Of a stretch of 64,000 nt of DNA, positions 47,601 to 62,600 are shown piece after piece. Where the stretch lies: the NCBI RefSeq assembly GCF_035046505.1, contig NC_089821.1, positions 182,684,031 through 182,748,030 on the forward strand, read 5' to 3'. Position numbers and translations under genes: made by a program. The notes beneath the pieces were generated by a model that was not told where the DNA came from, searched no databases, and saw only the letters and a list, made by a program, of their open reading frames with translations. Within the stretch, counting starts at the first letter, position 1, and each line of letters begins with the position of its first letter. The DNA comes from Tiliqua scincoides (taxonomy: Eukaryota; Chordata; Lepidosauria; Squamata; Scincidae).

Positions 47601-50600
47601 TTTGGGGTGCTCAGAGTACTTGGTTCTCGGACTCTAAAGTCCTCAAGTCACCCCTGTCCAGTAGTACTGCCACCACCCTGTATGTGCCAGTGCCTCAGTC
47701 CTGGGACACTGAGACCCTCTAGGCTTAACTCTATCCCTTGCAGGCACTGAGCTCTTTCTCCAATTAAAGCTTCAGTTCTCAAGTTACTAGACCTCAATGA
47801 GCACTTGGTAGGTTGCTGAACGGCTAGGCAGGATTCTGAAACTTTGTCCCCAACAGGCAATGAAACAACTTAGTAAAAGAGATTTTACTTTATTAAGTAC
47901 ATAAGGTTACATAAGGCAACAAATGCTAGAGGCATAAACATCTAGGAAACATAACAGCAATAAAATAATAAAGCTAGCTGGCTATCTCTATTAATCTCTA
48001 TCTCTCACCTGGGTCTTGTAGATCTTTTAGCTCCAGGCTACCTGTTAGGCCAGATGCCCATGGTGGACAATGGAGCTCACAGCGTGCAGTATGTTGCACC
48101 CAAAAACTCTGCCCAAGAAGAACTGGACACACCCCTTGGGGTACTCATTATTATACTTCTTATGCTAATAGTACTGAGGTGACTTCATACTTATTTAGAC
48201 TGTCCAATCAGAAACTTTTGAAGACAGAATCTTCTCAGAGTGGGTCTGGTTGCTAGCCCTCCTAGTTCTTACCCCTCCCAACTGGAGATTCACAGCTGCA
48301 TTCCATTCCGCTTGATCAGGTGACCCTCAGTCTACTGAGGTGTTAAACATTCCAATGGGTTGTAATTCTTGTTGTTTGTTTACTCACATTCCTGCAGCTA
48401 GGAACTGCTAGCCACTTCTCTGTTACTGACTTAGTTTGGTTCAGGCTTCACATGCTAACCTAGGCCTAAACTGTACATATTCATGACACGCTCCCTTTTG
48501 GGAAGAGAGGCTCGGAGGTTCAACACCTTCAGCCACTCTTTGCTAACACACAGGTCAGGGCACTTCTTATAATGAGCTTACTCTACAGTTACTTACTAAG
48601 CAATACATAGCAGGGTTTACTAACAGGGTATAAAGCAGTGAAAGCTATAAGGCAGTTTGTATTAGCAACATTAGATACAGTGAGGTTACATGGGGAGTAC
48701 TTCACAGACTTCGTACTAATACAGTTTGGTTACTATTTATGAACTAGTGCTTTGCTGATTTTCACTACACCACATGCGCGACAAAGCATCAGCTAAAATA
48801 CTCTTAGAACCTGAGAGATGCTGAATTTCAAATTGGTAATCCAGTAGTGATAAAGCTCAACGCAGGATCCTTTGATTTGTCTTTGGCTTTAGCCAAGAAA
48901 GCTAAAGGTGAGTGATCTGTTTGCACCAGGAACTTAGTTCCTAACAGGTAGGGTCTTAACTTAGACAAAGTCCACACTAATGCAAGACATTCTAATTCAC
49001 ATACAGCATAATGGGTTTCACGAGGCAATAGTTTACGACTTAGATACACAATTGGATGTAACACTCCTTCAGATTTCTGTAAAGAACAGCTTCTAACCCA
49101 CTCAAACTTGCATCAGTTTGAACCACAAACTTTTTAGAAAAATCTGGTGCTCTCAGGACAGGTGCTTAGGATAGACCTTGCTTCAGGGCATCAAAGGACT
49201 TTTGACACTCAGCTGACCAGTTGAGACAGTTCCCTAGAGACTGGCTCCTGACTGAGCCAACCTTTGCTGTAGCACATCCTCTCCTGATTTCTGCTTTACA
49301 AGGCAGCCATCTCCTCCCCATTGCTTGTAGCAAGCAGGAGGGACAGATGTGAATGTGGTGGGCATTTGAACTGTGGCTGATTCTTTGGATGAACTAATGA
49401 TGCAAGATACAGGTATTCCAACTGCTTCAGCAACTCCTTTCAGCAGCAAGGGGTTTCCTCACTGTCTGAAGAACCCTTCATGGGGCGAGGCAGACTTGAG
49501 AGCATTTATACACATTTGGCAAGAAGAGGATGTCTGGGTAGCTTTTGCCAAAATTGCTGAAACATGGAGAAGTGCTACTATATTTTGAAAAGCTCAAGGT
49601 CAAAGGCTACCTGAGGGATCTTGAAATGTGCAGGAGCAAAGTCAAGGAACTACAAATTAGTGAAGAAGGACAATAGCCACTCTGGGTGCTCCAGAGCAAG
49701 CATGTTCTTCTCCAACTTCCTTGACCAGCTCCTCTGCATGGACCTGGGGGGGGGGGCGGTGGTATCCCACATGAGAAGCTCAAGGGTAGTGCAGCAGCAG
49801 AGGAAGTGCACTCCTACACCAAGGAATGCAGTGTAAGCAGACAGTGAGGAAGAAGTGGTCTTAAGCTTGGTTTCTGTCAACCCCGGGAGTCTCCCTCCCC
49901 ATAGCCAGGATCATCTGCAATCTGTCCCAATCTGTAGGTGATGCAGAGTGTCCACTGAATTATCACAACAGACAACATCAGAACCAGATAATTACCCCCA
50001 TCCCTGTGGAGTGTATTTGGGGTAGGCAGACAGGTAGTGGAAGTGGGGAGAGCTGAAATGGGGGATGATACGGAGGAGACAAAGGTAAAGAAGAAGCAGT
50101 GGAAGGTTGGGCACCTTGGAAGATGTCAGCTAAGGGCATCAGTTTGGGAGAGAAGGAACAGAGAGACTAATCACCCCAGCAATAGGAGAAGGCAAAATGA
50201 GAGACCCACATGGCACAGTCCCGTTGCTTGTGCTCATCCTACTTGTCTGCAGGGGAGGGGAACAAGTAGAGCTGAACATCTGTGAGGCTCCAGTTCAGGC
50301 ACTGGCTGCTATAGCTGCTGCCAGTGAAAAGGCTGAACATGTAGGCAGATAGGAGTGTTTGCCTCAGAGGAAGGGTTGTGGTTAGGAAATGTATCTTGTT
50401 TTCCTCATTGCTTTCTCAGCCATCGGTAGCCACTCGCTCCGCCACTCCCAGTAGCCTCCTGCCTCAACCCTCCCCCATGCCATCTTGGGTCTGTGAAAGG
50501 AGTCCCCCATAGATGAGCACTGGAGACTATGGTGAATTTATTTATTGAGCGTGTTATTTCAAAAATTGGCAGGATAAATTATACTTCTGTTCTTAATTTG

Positions 50601-53600
50601 CAAGTCAAACATGCACAAATTAAGACAGTGTAAATCAAGAGCTACCAGTATATGGTTAAGCTTTATCCATGTATATAAATGGATATAGATACTGCTTACC
50701 TGGTTAGTTTTATTTTCTTGATGAAATTCGGAGGATTTGTGGAGAACAAACTCCTTAATTTTATCAGCCTCAGAATCTTTGCTGGCTCCTTGATTATGAC
50801 TACCTTTATTATCTTGTGTTGCAACTGCCTGAACAGAAACATTGTCTTGCTCATGATGCTGGTCCAGCAAACACTCAATATTTTGATTTTGCAGAATAGT
50901 GTCACTCTGGGGCTCCTTAAGTGGCAAACAGATTCCTAAATCATCTGTGCTGCTATGCAGCACTTTCACAGAACTACAGAAAGAGAAAATAAAAACATAT
51001 GTGATGAGACCTGGTCTTTCCTCACTACATATGATCACTAATGATATCATATAAAAAAACTATACGTAGTTGATGCTGGTTAACACAGCATAACATCAGA
51101 GCCCATTTAACTTATACCAGACTCCTGCAGGACAGGATTTAAGCAGAATTTAAACTACAGATACTAGCTAATAGGGACAAAAATGGAACAAAAATAGGCA
51201 GTGACTATACGGAGTCATATAGTGGAGGAATAACTTCAGGATTAAATGCCAACTGTAATCTTTGGGACAGAAGAAGCAGCCGGAGGTCTCCTTGGAGTAA
51301 GGAGACAATGGTTCCCTTACCCCATGTAGCACCTCTGCAGCCCCTATGGGTCTACTTGGATCTGCAAAAGCAGAATCACTGGTGCAGATTTGAAAAGCCC
51401 ATGTCAGGCTTTCAGCACAAAAGTGGGGGATAGGACTCCGCTGCCGTCTCTGCTCCCCTCTTAGGCCTGAGCCACCCCATGGGCCACCCTTTCCCTGCCC
51501 AGAAATACCCACTCTCACACCTTCCTCTTGTCCAGGAATGCCTTCCTGCTGAGCGGCGGAGTACTTACCGCTTGTGGGTGCCTGGCATCCTCCCGCCAGC
51601 GAGGAGGCGCAGTGCCAACTGTTGCTGGCCTCCCCACTGGTGCCTCTCCCTTCCTGGATGCTGCAATGTGCCTTATGACATATTTGTGATGGCTGTTGCT
51701 TGGGCAGCACACGAGAACAATGCTGCCCAGGCGGAGGATCAGGCTGCCCAGCAGATACCCAAATATACCCAAATTCTTTCAACAGGGTAGAGAGAGTGAA
51801 AACAACAAGGTAAACAAATGCGTTTTCCATAATGAATACCTCTTAGGTTCCAGATCATAGCCCCTGGCAAGAGATGAATCTGCTCTGATAGGTTTCATCA
51901 ATTCTTCTATGGTGGGCAAATCTAAACCAACGAAACAACAACATTCTAGATCAATGTACAGTACTGTCGTAGATCAACAATACTTTAAATGAAATGCATT
52001 CCCTTGATTTAAAGTTTGGGATTTTTTTCCTTGTTCATTTTTAGAGCCATGAAGAAAAGGTGAAGGGAAAATTCTTCAAAAAATCACAAAGTCCACAGAT
52101 CATACAAGGTTACCATGAAGGCCAAAAACTTTTTAGAAATTGGAGTGCAAGATTTTCAGGTTTTCATGGTTCTACTAAACTCTGTGACAGAGGCAATCTT
52201 TATAGCAGAATCACATAAATGCTCTTTAGAAATTGTACAAAGTCAACATGCTCAAGGACAGCAAAACTACTCCCACTGACATGCATTCACAATGGTATGA
52301 TGCCTACTTCTCCATGAAGTCATCTCATGTTTAAGCATTATGAATATGAATAATGGAACAACATGGGAAGGGTCAATAACAGTGCAAGTGTTTCCCATCC
52401 AGGTTGCCCAACCATTCCCAACTAGGTAACAATCAGATGGGAAACACTGATTCACCACATGATTCTGGTGTTCACACACATACTGCAGTGGTGCGGGATT
52501 AAACCGCTGTTGATACATGCAAATGGCGCCATCACTGATATAGCAATACAAATAGAATTTCCACTGCTACTAATATTTACTACGAAATCAAAAGTTTCTT
52601 TTTTGGCTCTATCTAGAGGCAGAATACAGATCCAACCTTGTTATACACAGATTTAACTCAATGTGAATAGCCACTGCAAATGAGAAGGAATGTGCTGATC
52701 CCTGGAGAAGGGGGAAAATACATCCCTTTAAAATCACAGTTAAAAAAAACTTTTTCTTACTGTTGTAGAGAGACAGACATGAAAGCAATTAAAGGTATAA
52801 CCTAATAATCCATGGATTTTACACCTGTGGAAAAATCCATGAATTTTTCTATCTCAACACAATGAGAAGGGCCCTTTAAATTAAAGGAAAACAGTCATTT
52901 AACAAGAGCCTTCTTAATGTGAGAGAGGGCAGCCAGCTGACAATCCATCAACCATTCTCTCTCCAGGTACTTAGAACCCTCCCTTCCCCCTGAGCAAGTG
53001 AAAGAAAGATAATCACTTCGCTCTGGGTGAAGAGAGAGGTCCCTGGCTGGGAGTGGAGTGAAGCCTTTCTAAGAAACTGATTGATGGATTCTCTGCCTAA
53101 TGATTCTGTTTTACATCACAAAGGTCAGCAAGACTTTTTTAAATCGCCCGCAAAAGGACATTTTTAAAAAATGGATTTGCTTTAATGTGATTTTTGCCAT
53201 CCATGAGTTCTGGCAACAGAACCCTCGAAAATAATGAGACACAACCTGTATATTGTTTGGGTAAATGAATCAACCAAGAATTTGAAAGTTTCAGCATTTA
53301 CCAGATTCAGTAGTGGAAGTATTTTTGGGACAATCTTCTTTATTCTGTGAAGCATCTTTGTTGGAATTCTCTGTAGTTTCTATTTTACTGGCATTAATTC
53401 TTTGCTCATCTGTGTCTTCTAAAGAATGTTCAATATGGCAGTAGGCCTGATGCAAAGCTTCAATATCACTATTAGTTTGCCCACTGGAAATACCTAATGA
53501 AGGAAAGAAACAAAAAGCCAGTCAAGATGGAGTGAACTGTAAAATCTATTCAAGAGGGAACATGTCAATAAATTTATAAATAAACTATAAAATCAATAAA

Positions 53601-56600
53601 TTAATAACACAAATGGACTAACTGTTGCTCACAACCATTAAAATTGTCTATCAGTGTGATGTCAGTAAAATGCTGATGGCATCCTTAGTTATTAAGGGGT
53701 CACATTCCCCTTGAAGGATCAGATTCACAGTCGCAGAATTCTTCTGGACTCAGCCTCGCTCCATGATATGCAGTTGAAGCTGTGGCCAAGAGCATTTTTA
53801 CCCAGCTTCAACTGATGGGCTAGCTGAGGCCTTTCCTGAAGAAAGGAGATTTGGCTACAGTGATCCACATCACATCTGGACTACTCAGGCAGCCCGATCT
53901 TATGCTCTGGCTGAAATGGCTACTGCTATACATTAAGGGGCCAGAGCAGCCAGTGGAGTTTCCTTGGGGTAAGAGAACTTTGGTTCCCTTACCCTGGGGT
54001 AGAACTCTGCTGGCACCAATGGGTCTCCTTGGAGCTGTGCCCGCTATCTAGTGAGTGCAGAACCAAGGAGGCTGGTGTCAGGCAGCGCGGCTCAGGAGGG
54101 GCATTGGTTTCAGTGGCAGCCTCTGCTGCCGACTCTTGATCTGCCCACTGGTCCTCCCTCCATCTTCCCAGTCCACAACTGCAAACTGGAAGTGGGTTGC
54201 AATCACTATTTTTAGCTTTCCTGAAGTGCAGGGAGCCCCGCAGAGGGGTAAGTGGGGCTCCCCACACCCCTCCCCGCCGGAGGCTGGTGCTGGCTGTAGT
54301 ATGCAGAAAAATTCCTTCTGTCCCTGGTGGCGGCACGATTATGGCAACTGCATCACTGCCTCCCCACTGCCCCTTAAGGGGGCAGAGACAGGGCTTCCCT
54401 GGCTGGTAGGTCACAACCCACCAGTTTGAGAACCACTGCATTAGGGCATAGACCACTGTAACCAGATCCAACTGACTCAGACCTGTCAGCTGAGACTGTG
54501 TCAGCAGTAGCTAGAGAAAGGGCCCTGTGGCCACAGATGCCACTTGAGCATCCAGAGACAGTTGTGGGTCCAGGTGAGATCCCAGGCTGTGAACCTGCTC
54601 CTCCAGAGTGTTACCCCAAGCTTAGATCTAGAACCTGCAACATAGCCTCCTGGATCAGGAGGACCTCTGTCTTGTCCAGGTTTAATTTCAGTTTATTAGA
54701 CCTCATCCAGGCTTCAACCACTTCCAGGCAACACCCAAGAACTATGACAGCCCCTCCCCCCATTCTCTTGGGGCACCAAAGGCCCTGCGCCTGTTGTTGC
54801 GCCCTAAGGGTGCCCTAAACCTTCTCGCCCCTACCCCCGCTCCCGGTAGTTGCCATGCCTCCACCTCACTGTCAGCTGAGGTGGTTGCCGCACCCTGGGT
54901 CAGAGGTAACAAGCGGGAAGGCGCACCACGAGGGAGGGTTCCCCGCTGGCTGCTGCACTTGGCAGCCAGGCAATGGAGCTTGGACTTGCTGCCGCAGTAA
55001 AAAAATTACTCTTTGGGAGAAAACATTAATGAGGTCACACTCCAATAGGATTTCAATTATGCCCTAAATGCTTGCATAGTCACAAGTTAACCATGAAGAA
55101 ATAGATATGACCATTAAGATCTCTAGTCTCACTTCCATTTACAGCATGGTTAACAGATAGGGAAATAAACAGCTGTTCAAAAGGCAGGCTTACCTGTCCC
55201 ATTCATTTCATTTGCAGGAATCTTGAGAGGGAGCTGTTGTTCTGTAACAGCTGCTTCGTGCTGTTCACTGACTTTCTGAGTCTCCATAGTGGAATCCTGG
55301 GAATCAAGGACAACTAAAAAGAAAAGTTAGAGAAATTGCCACTTAACAAGATTATATCCTCTGTACATCAAGCTACATTATGTTACTTCAACTCTCAGCT
55401 CTTTTGCTTTTTACAGCACTGCCTTTAAAAGTATCCATCTAAAAACAATCCCAGCTTTCCCCATCACTGCAATAAACTTTAGGGTGAGTTACACACTTCC
55501 TGAAAAGTTCACAAATAAGAAATTTAAGAGTAAGGAGGCTAGGGCAGGAATTTTTCTGTTCACTGAATTGACCATAGGTAGACAGTTTTTTCGCCTACCC
55601 CTGACTGTTGGTGTGTTGGGATCTTTCCCTCTGCCTTGAGCAGGAATTTCACTTGAGTGGTCACTTTAATTTTGCAGTGTGGGTTCGAAGGCATGAGCAT
55701 GGCCATTGATGTGCACCCTGAGGCCAGCAAAGACATAGGTGACACAAGGGGTTGGATGGGTTGTCCCTGGCCTGGACTGCCGGGGCTGCCTCAAAGACTT
55801 AGCAGCATGGAGTGGCCCTGCGAGGTTCAGCTGCCTCAGCCCCCCTCCTGGGGTTGACGAGGATAAGTTGGCACAGCCTGAACAGGGGCACGGCTGTTAC
55901 AGAGTGGCTTGAACGGGGCACAGTAATGTATTCTGGCACCTCTTCTATGAACTAGCCTGTGCAGTACAGTTGCTTCACCACATTAAGAACTGCAGATCTC
56001 ATGATTTCTGCTTCTCCCTATCTGTAAATATTAGTTAATAAAGTGGCCCATTCTTCCAGCTATGCTGTCTTGAGTGTTCATTATGGGATGCAAAAACGAA
56101 CAACAAAACACAGTGGGAAAGGAAAATTGATAATAATACCTTAATAAGCAATTCATTATAGAATATTGTAAGTAACAATTATGTTTGTTCCCTTACCTTG
56201 TGGCTACATTGCAGCTGCATCAGTGTTGGAAAATGGGATAGGATTGGGTCCTGATTCTAGCTCTGTACAGATTTGACTAGTTTCCTCCAAATCTTTGTCT
56301 AATTTCAGGTTGCAGTAATATGCACTGATATTAGGAAATAAGCCACCATGAATGGGACTTTCTTTTGAGTAAACATTATTTTACAATTGGGGCACATGTT
56401 TGTTATAGTAAGCCATGACAGTGTAAATTGCAGATATTTGTATACAATTTAATAACAACGCAGCACCAGTCAAAGTCTTTAACTTAAACACATATTTGTT
56501 ATTAGGAGTTCTTTGATTTTTTTTTTTTAATGCTGAAAAGTGAATACTTATAACTACCTAGACCAGTGGTTCTCAAAATGTTTAGCACTGGGACCTACTT

Positions 56601-59600
56601 TTTAAAATAACACTCTGTTGGAATCCACCTAGCTTTACTAGACTTTAAAAAAAAGGTTTACACAAGCTTGTAAACTGCAAAACAGTCAGCAGCCATCTGA
56701 TTTTTGAATAGCCTCAGGGCATGAGACAATTAATTATCTGATCTTTTCATCATCAGTGTTTTCAATGGAGGCTCTGTGGGATACACCAGAAATTGGGCTG
56801 TGACTCATCAAGTGGGTCCAAAGCCACAGTTTGAGGAAACACTGACCAAGACTGTGCTTGCACTATATAAATTTACTAATTTGGACTACTGTCTCAAAAT
56901 GATTTTTTAGGTTGATTCCACGAGAAAAATAAATGTACTGGTCTCTCATTGTTACCATGGATGCAAATCACAGATTTAATACCAAGTTTTGTTGAATTCC
57001 TCCCAGAGAAAAATGAGGATTAATAATACTTGCTTCATGATAAAATCTAAATGATCACAAGCACTACAAAATTGAATAAAAGGAAGACCACATAAAAGCA
57101 TTCAAAAAGCAAAGTTTGCTAGCATGTTCATAGCTTCAGCTGAAGTCTGTTTAAAACCTAAGGCCCACCTTTCTGACTATTTCACATAAAGATTTTGGTG
57201 CAGTGAAGCTACGCACACAATCAAGCCATCTGCTGTATTTAGTGTTTTGAAAACTGTTAAATTTTATACCTTTTGCCAGCATGCCAGCCTTCTTCTCCTA
57301 AACAGTTAGAGAACACATATGAATATACATGAACTTGAAAAATGAATACCTTAGTAGCTGAAAATACGGTGTTTTAGAATAAGTTACATTTTTAACAGCT
57401 GCATTACAGTTTGGTACAATGCAGAGGTGTAATTTTTCAGCTGCATAAAGTTTGAGCATGACTAGAGCAAAAGATTTATATTACTGAAAGTTATGGTTAC
57501 AATCTTGAGCATAAAAGAAAATGTAAAAGCCAAAGTATGGTCTGCAAATGAAAGGCAAAACATTTGAATAAACAAACACAAAATGTTAACAAATTATCTA
57601 GTTGATATTTCTTCTCAAAGAAATCATATTTAGGGCAGATAAACATACCATTATATATGACAGTATTATTTACACACACTCGAAAATGATCCAGCAGTCT
57701 GTTCTGGACATAGGAGGTTCAATGTACATAAAGTGTTCCCACAGCCAAAATGTTTCTTTTGTCCATTTTGAGATAGCTGATCTGTGTGCTGATGCTTTGA
57801 ACAGGCATACTGGTTTTCATAGGGAAAAAGGAGCTTCCCAGGCACACACAAGCCCATATGCATGTCTCCCACTATTATTTAGAGCAGTGGTCTTCAACCT
57901 TTTTTGTGCCATGACCCTAATAAGTAAATAAATAATGAAACTGGGGACCCACCATTGATCCCACCCCATCCCTGGAACCCTATCCACCTATCCCTGCCCA
58001 TTCTGCCGTCCCAGCATTGTTCACTGTAACCATATGTTCTTATCAGAAAGAGCAGAAAAAGTTATCATGAAGCCTGGCACTAGTGAAAGTCATTTTTGCG
58101 CAACAGCTAAGAACCTGAGCAGGACTGGGACACAATCTCCGGGTACTTGAAGGGGTACATCAGATGCCTCCCCCTTTACCTGGTGGTGCTCCAACCCTTC
58201 AACTTATTTCATTCCTGTAAGTAGTTGCGACCCCACAACTGAGGCTTCATGACCCCACTGGGGTCCTGACCCCAAGGTTGAAGAACAATGATAGAGCAAT
58301 AAATATGCAATCCTTCAAGGTGAAATATCTTATAAAACGAAAACATTCTTCTCAGTCATTGTCAGTGCAAAAGCTACACAAAAAAGGGAGTGACAGTGCC
58401 ACCTACTGAATATTGTTCATCAAAAATCAGCAATTCTATGCATTCCCTATTTGGTCATTTTTAAATGATTTATTTATTATTTTTAATGCTTCTGTAAAAG
58501 AAGCTAAAGGGCTGTTTGACACAAAGTACCTAGCGGGTTAGGTCTAACTGGTGGCTCCTACTTATCACTTCTCTTCCTTTACTGGGAAAACTGAAAGAAC
58601 AGGTAATTGAGTAGCTAATGCCATCCTAAGCTACAGAGGCCAGGCAGGAGGAGGTTTCTTTGGGGAAAATGCCCATTCCCCCAGATGAACAGAGAGCCCC
58701 CAAAACTTGCGGCTTCCCCCCCCCCAAGTCAAAACATAAACAGTAGCAAAACATGATCGTGAGACGTGGCAATCCAAATTCCTTCTGGATGACCTTGGAT
58801 CATGCAGGAAAATCAGCTAAAGTTCAAAGAGTTTATTAAAAAGAATTACAATGGTTTGGAACTCTATTTACTCATGCTGTCTCAGACTTATTATTAATTA
58901 TTATTAACAGTATTTATATACCGCTTTTCAACTCAAAGTTCACAAAGCGGTTTACAGAGAAAAATCAAATAACTAAATGGCTCCCTGTCCCAAAAGGGCT
59001 CACAATCTAAAAAGATGCAAATGAATACCAGCAGACAGCCACTAGAACAGACAGTGCTGGGGTGAGGTGGGCCAGTTACTCTCCCCCTGCTAAAAAAAGG
59101 AGCACCCACTTGAAAAAGTGCCTCTTACTCAGTTAGCAGGGGTAACTGAGTACCCCTTCCAGCCCTTCTATCCCCAAGGCAATTTTTTGGGGTTTTATAG
59201 ACAGTTGGTGTAATTCATTTGGTGTTTTTGAATTTCCTGTCCCTGGATATCAAATAGGCTTCAGGGTTAGGTTCCTTATGGTTATTTGTCATGGGGAAGA
59301 AGAAGATGCTCAGTCTAAGAAGGCAATAAGGGAAATTGAAGAATCACGGTTACTGCCTCAGGGTGATTCAGCAGTCTCCAGAGGATGCCAAGGGATCACT
59401 AAAGCTATAAATAAGTAAATAAATAGGAGGCAAATCGGGGTTTTCATCGCAACTTGAGTGCATAGGCACATTCGGCTTGTTTACTAATATTATATGTGTT
59501 ACCATTACTGTCCCCACACCTCCACAATGTCCCTTAACATGTTTAAAAAGAGATTATTTCAACCCTCTAATCACCTAACCCACTGTCTTTGAATCAGGCC

Positions 59601-62600
59601 TGGGTGGAGGGGTGTTTATGCACCAAATGTCTGGATAGGCCCTTAGTTAGATGAAAATAATGTTATTTACTTACTAGTTATATTTAAAACACTTAAATAT
59701 TGTTGTACATGTTCGAAATGCTTACATTAACTTCTGATGTGAACGCTTGTTCAACTTTATCATTATTAGATTCAGAATCTTCTTCAAAATCCTCACTATA
59801 ATCACCTGGAAGAAAAAAAGGGTTAATTACAGTTTTTGGAAGAGAAAAACAGGAATAATTCTATTTTCCTGTATCTGTAGATAATCTATATATCCCTTCG
59901 TTTGAGCTAACTGAAGAGTAAGAAGGTTTCAGGCCATAGAATGGAGCTCTTCCATCAGCAGATCTGCTCATGAGAAGCCACCCCAGCCTGTGGCTTCAGC
60001 AGGCTGCAAAATGCACATACTGGTCATACTGAAAAACAGTCAGAACAGTAAGAGATCTTCTACACAGGAAAAGTCTGCTCACGGGTTGATCAACGTTGAA
60101 CTTGAAAGAGTTCGAGTGAATTATACCCACTGTGGAAAGTGTGCAGGCAAGGAAAAGGAGAACTAACCAAAATATAATAAGGTAGAAGGACTCTTAGTAT
60201 ACAATGGCAAGTATCAGAAAACTGATATGACAGCCAGTATCTCTTCTCTATGTCCACATAAATCTCTTCTCAGTATCCGAGAGCCCAATCCTATGCATGC
60301 CTACTTAGAAGTCCGTCCCACTGTAATCAATTGAACTTACTCCCAGGTAAGCATGGATAGGATTGCAGCCTGAAACAGTATCTCTTCTCTATGTCCCTGT
60401 TAAAACTGAACTGAAGAAACATAGCTAAAGTACTTTGTTATGTTGTCCATTTATACTGCACAAGCTAAAATTCTATAATAAAGTACTGAATTCTATAAAA
60501 AGTACTAAAACATGTTCAGCTTTCAACAATTCTCGAATGCTTTCTACATGTACACTTATAGGAACAGATTTCCTGGATAAGACTAAGGACACAATCCTAT
60601 GCTGCTTGCCTGCCCCACAGTACAGCAGTGCTGAAACAGCTGCTGCTGTATCCTATGGGGCAGGAGAAGCAGTCAGAGGTTTCCTTGGGGTAAGGAAACA
60701 TTGGTTCCCTTACCTCGTGTAGCACCCCCACAACCCCTATGGAGCTACTCAGATCTGCACCATTCAATAGCTGGTGCAGATTCAAGTACATCCTTGTAGG
60801 GCTTGGAAGCGAGGAAGGGAGGATAGGATCTGGTGGCAGCCTCTCCTACTGTCCCCACCTTCCTCCTGGGCCTGAACGGCCCCCGGGGCTGCCCTTAACC
60901 CACCCAGAAACCTCCCTCCCCACTTTGCTGCTGCTCTCTCCCTGCCCAGAAACACCTTCCCACTACTCAGCTGTGAATTCACCAGCGACAGCTCCAGGGG
61001 CTTCTTCGAATGTCATGGAGGCCAAGCACCCACCCGTACTGGCCTCTCCCTAGTTATGGCCATCACAATGTGCTTTATGGCATGTTTGCCACTGCCATTT
61101 GTTGGGCAGCACACATGCAAACGGCGCTACCTGGGCAGAGGATCGGGATGCCCAGGCTTATCTATTCCAGCACTGGCGGCTCCACTTTAAGTTTTCATGG
61201 CTAGTAGCCACTGAGCTCCTATCTTCCTTGAAGTTATTTATAAAAGCTACATGTACCATTAGCTGTCACTACACACTACAGCAGCGGTTCTCAAACTTGA
61301 GGGAGCTTTACTCCCTCAGTAAGTTCTTGTGCAGGAGGGGCTAGGGCAGCAATGCGATCCCCAGGATCACGTTGCTAAGGGAGATGGGGGGGTGCTTGTG
61401 ACTTACTTTGTACAATGTAGGGCTGCAGCAGGCTGCAGGAGATATGGGGAACCCTCCGCAGCGCTCCTCAACACTTGGAACCTGCAACAGAAGTGGGCGC
61501 AAAGCACCTCCTGCAAAACGGAAGTGCTTTGCGCCCACTTCTACTGCAGGTTCCAAGCGTCGGGGAGTGCTGTGCAGGGCTGCGCAGGGCTCCCCACACC
61601 TCCTGCAGCCCACCGCAGCCCTACATTGTATAAAGTAAGTCACAAGCACCCCGCTTGCCCCCCTTAGTGACGTGATCCTGGGGATCATGTCACTGCCTCC
61701 CTCCCCTTCCCCCACCCCTTAAAGGGACGGGGAAGTGTTACACGAACTGGTGGGTCGCAACCCACCAGTTTAAGAACCACTGCCCTGCAGTAATGAGTTC
61801 CATAATTATTGTTCATAAACTGTGGATACAATGCAAATTAAGGATTCCCAAAAGTTATCTGAACACTGCTGAAGTACTGTTACCGGATTTTTCATTATTC
61901 TTGGGTTCATCTTCACTTCCTTCTTCCATCTCTTTCGTCTCTGGGTGGTTTCTACCAAAAGTGACAATACTACTTATAAATATAACTCTGTAAGATCTAA
62001 AGAGATGTTTCCTAATATTTACAATTTAGACGTCGCTTTTTATGGTAACTAATAGCATGTCCCTCTAAACATTAAAAAGTTTTGAATGTTCAGATACCTC
62101 TCATTTTACACGTTTGATTTAGATGTTTTTTGAAGAACGCCCTTGTTTAATTAATACCAACACCTAATTTACGGTCAACTTTTCTGAACAACAACTTTTC
62201 TGAATAACTACCCCCTTCGGGGAGAAAGGCAGAATACAAATCAAATCAAATCAATCAATAAATAAGGCAGTCAAACTTCCTGCATGCTCCCGCATGTTTG
62301 GCTGGCAACAACCTTCTTCACTAATGTCATCAGCTGATCTTGATGATTCCCCACTCCCAGTAGCCTCCCTCCTCAACCCTCTCTACCTATGCCATCTTGC
62401 GTAAGCAGTGGTTGCCAGTCATCAATGTAAGTGTTAGCATGTACATTAAAAAGAGATTTTAAATAAACAATGTTTATTTAAGATATCTTTATTTTTTTCT
62501 TTATTAACTGGCTTTTCTTTGTTAACGAGTAAGGTAAATGATAATGGCAGTCATAAATGAACTATTTATTTTGTGATGTAGATTGTTATATGACTTTTCC

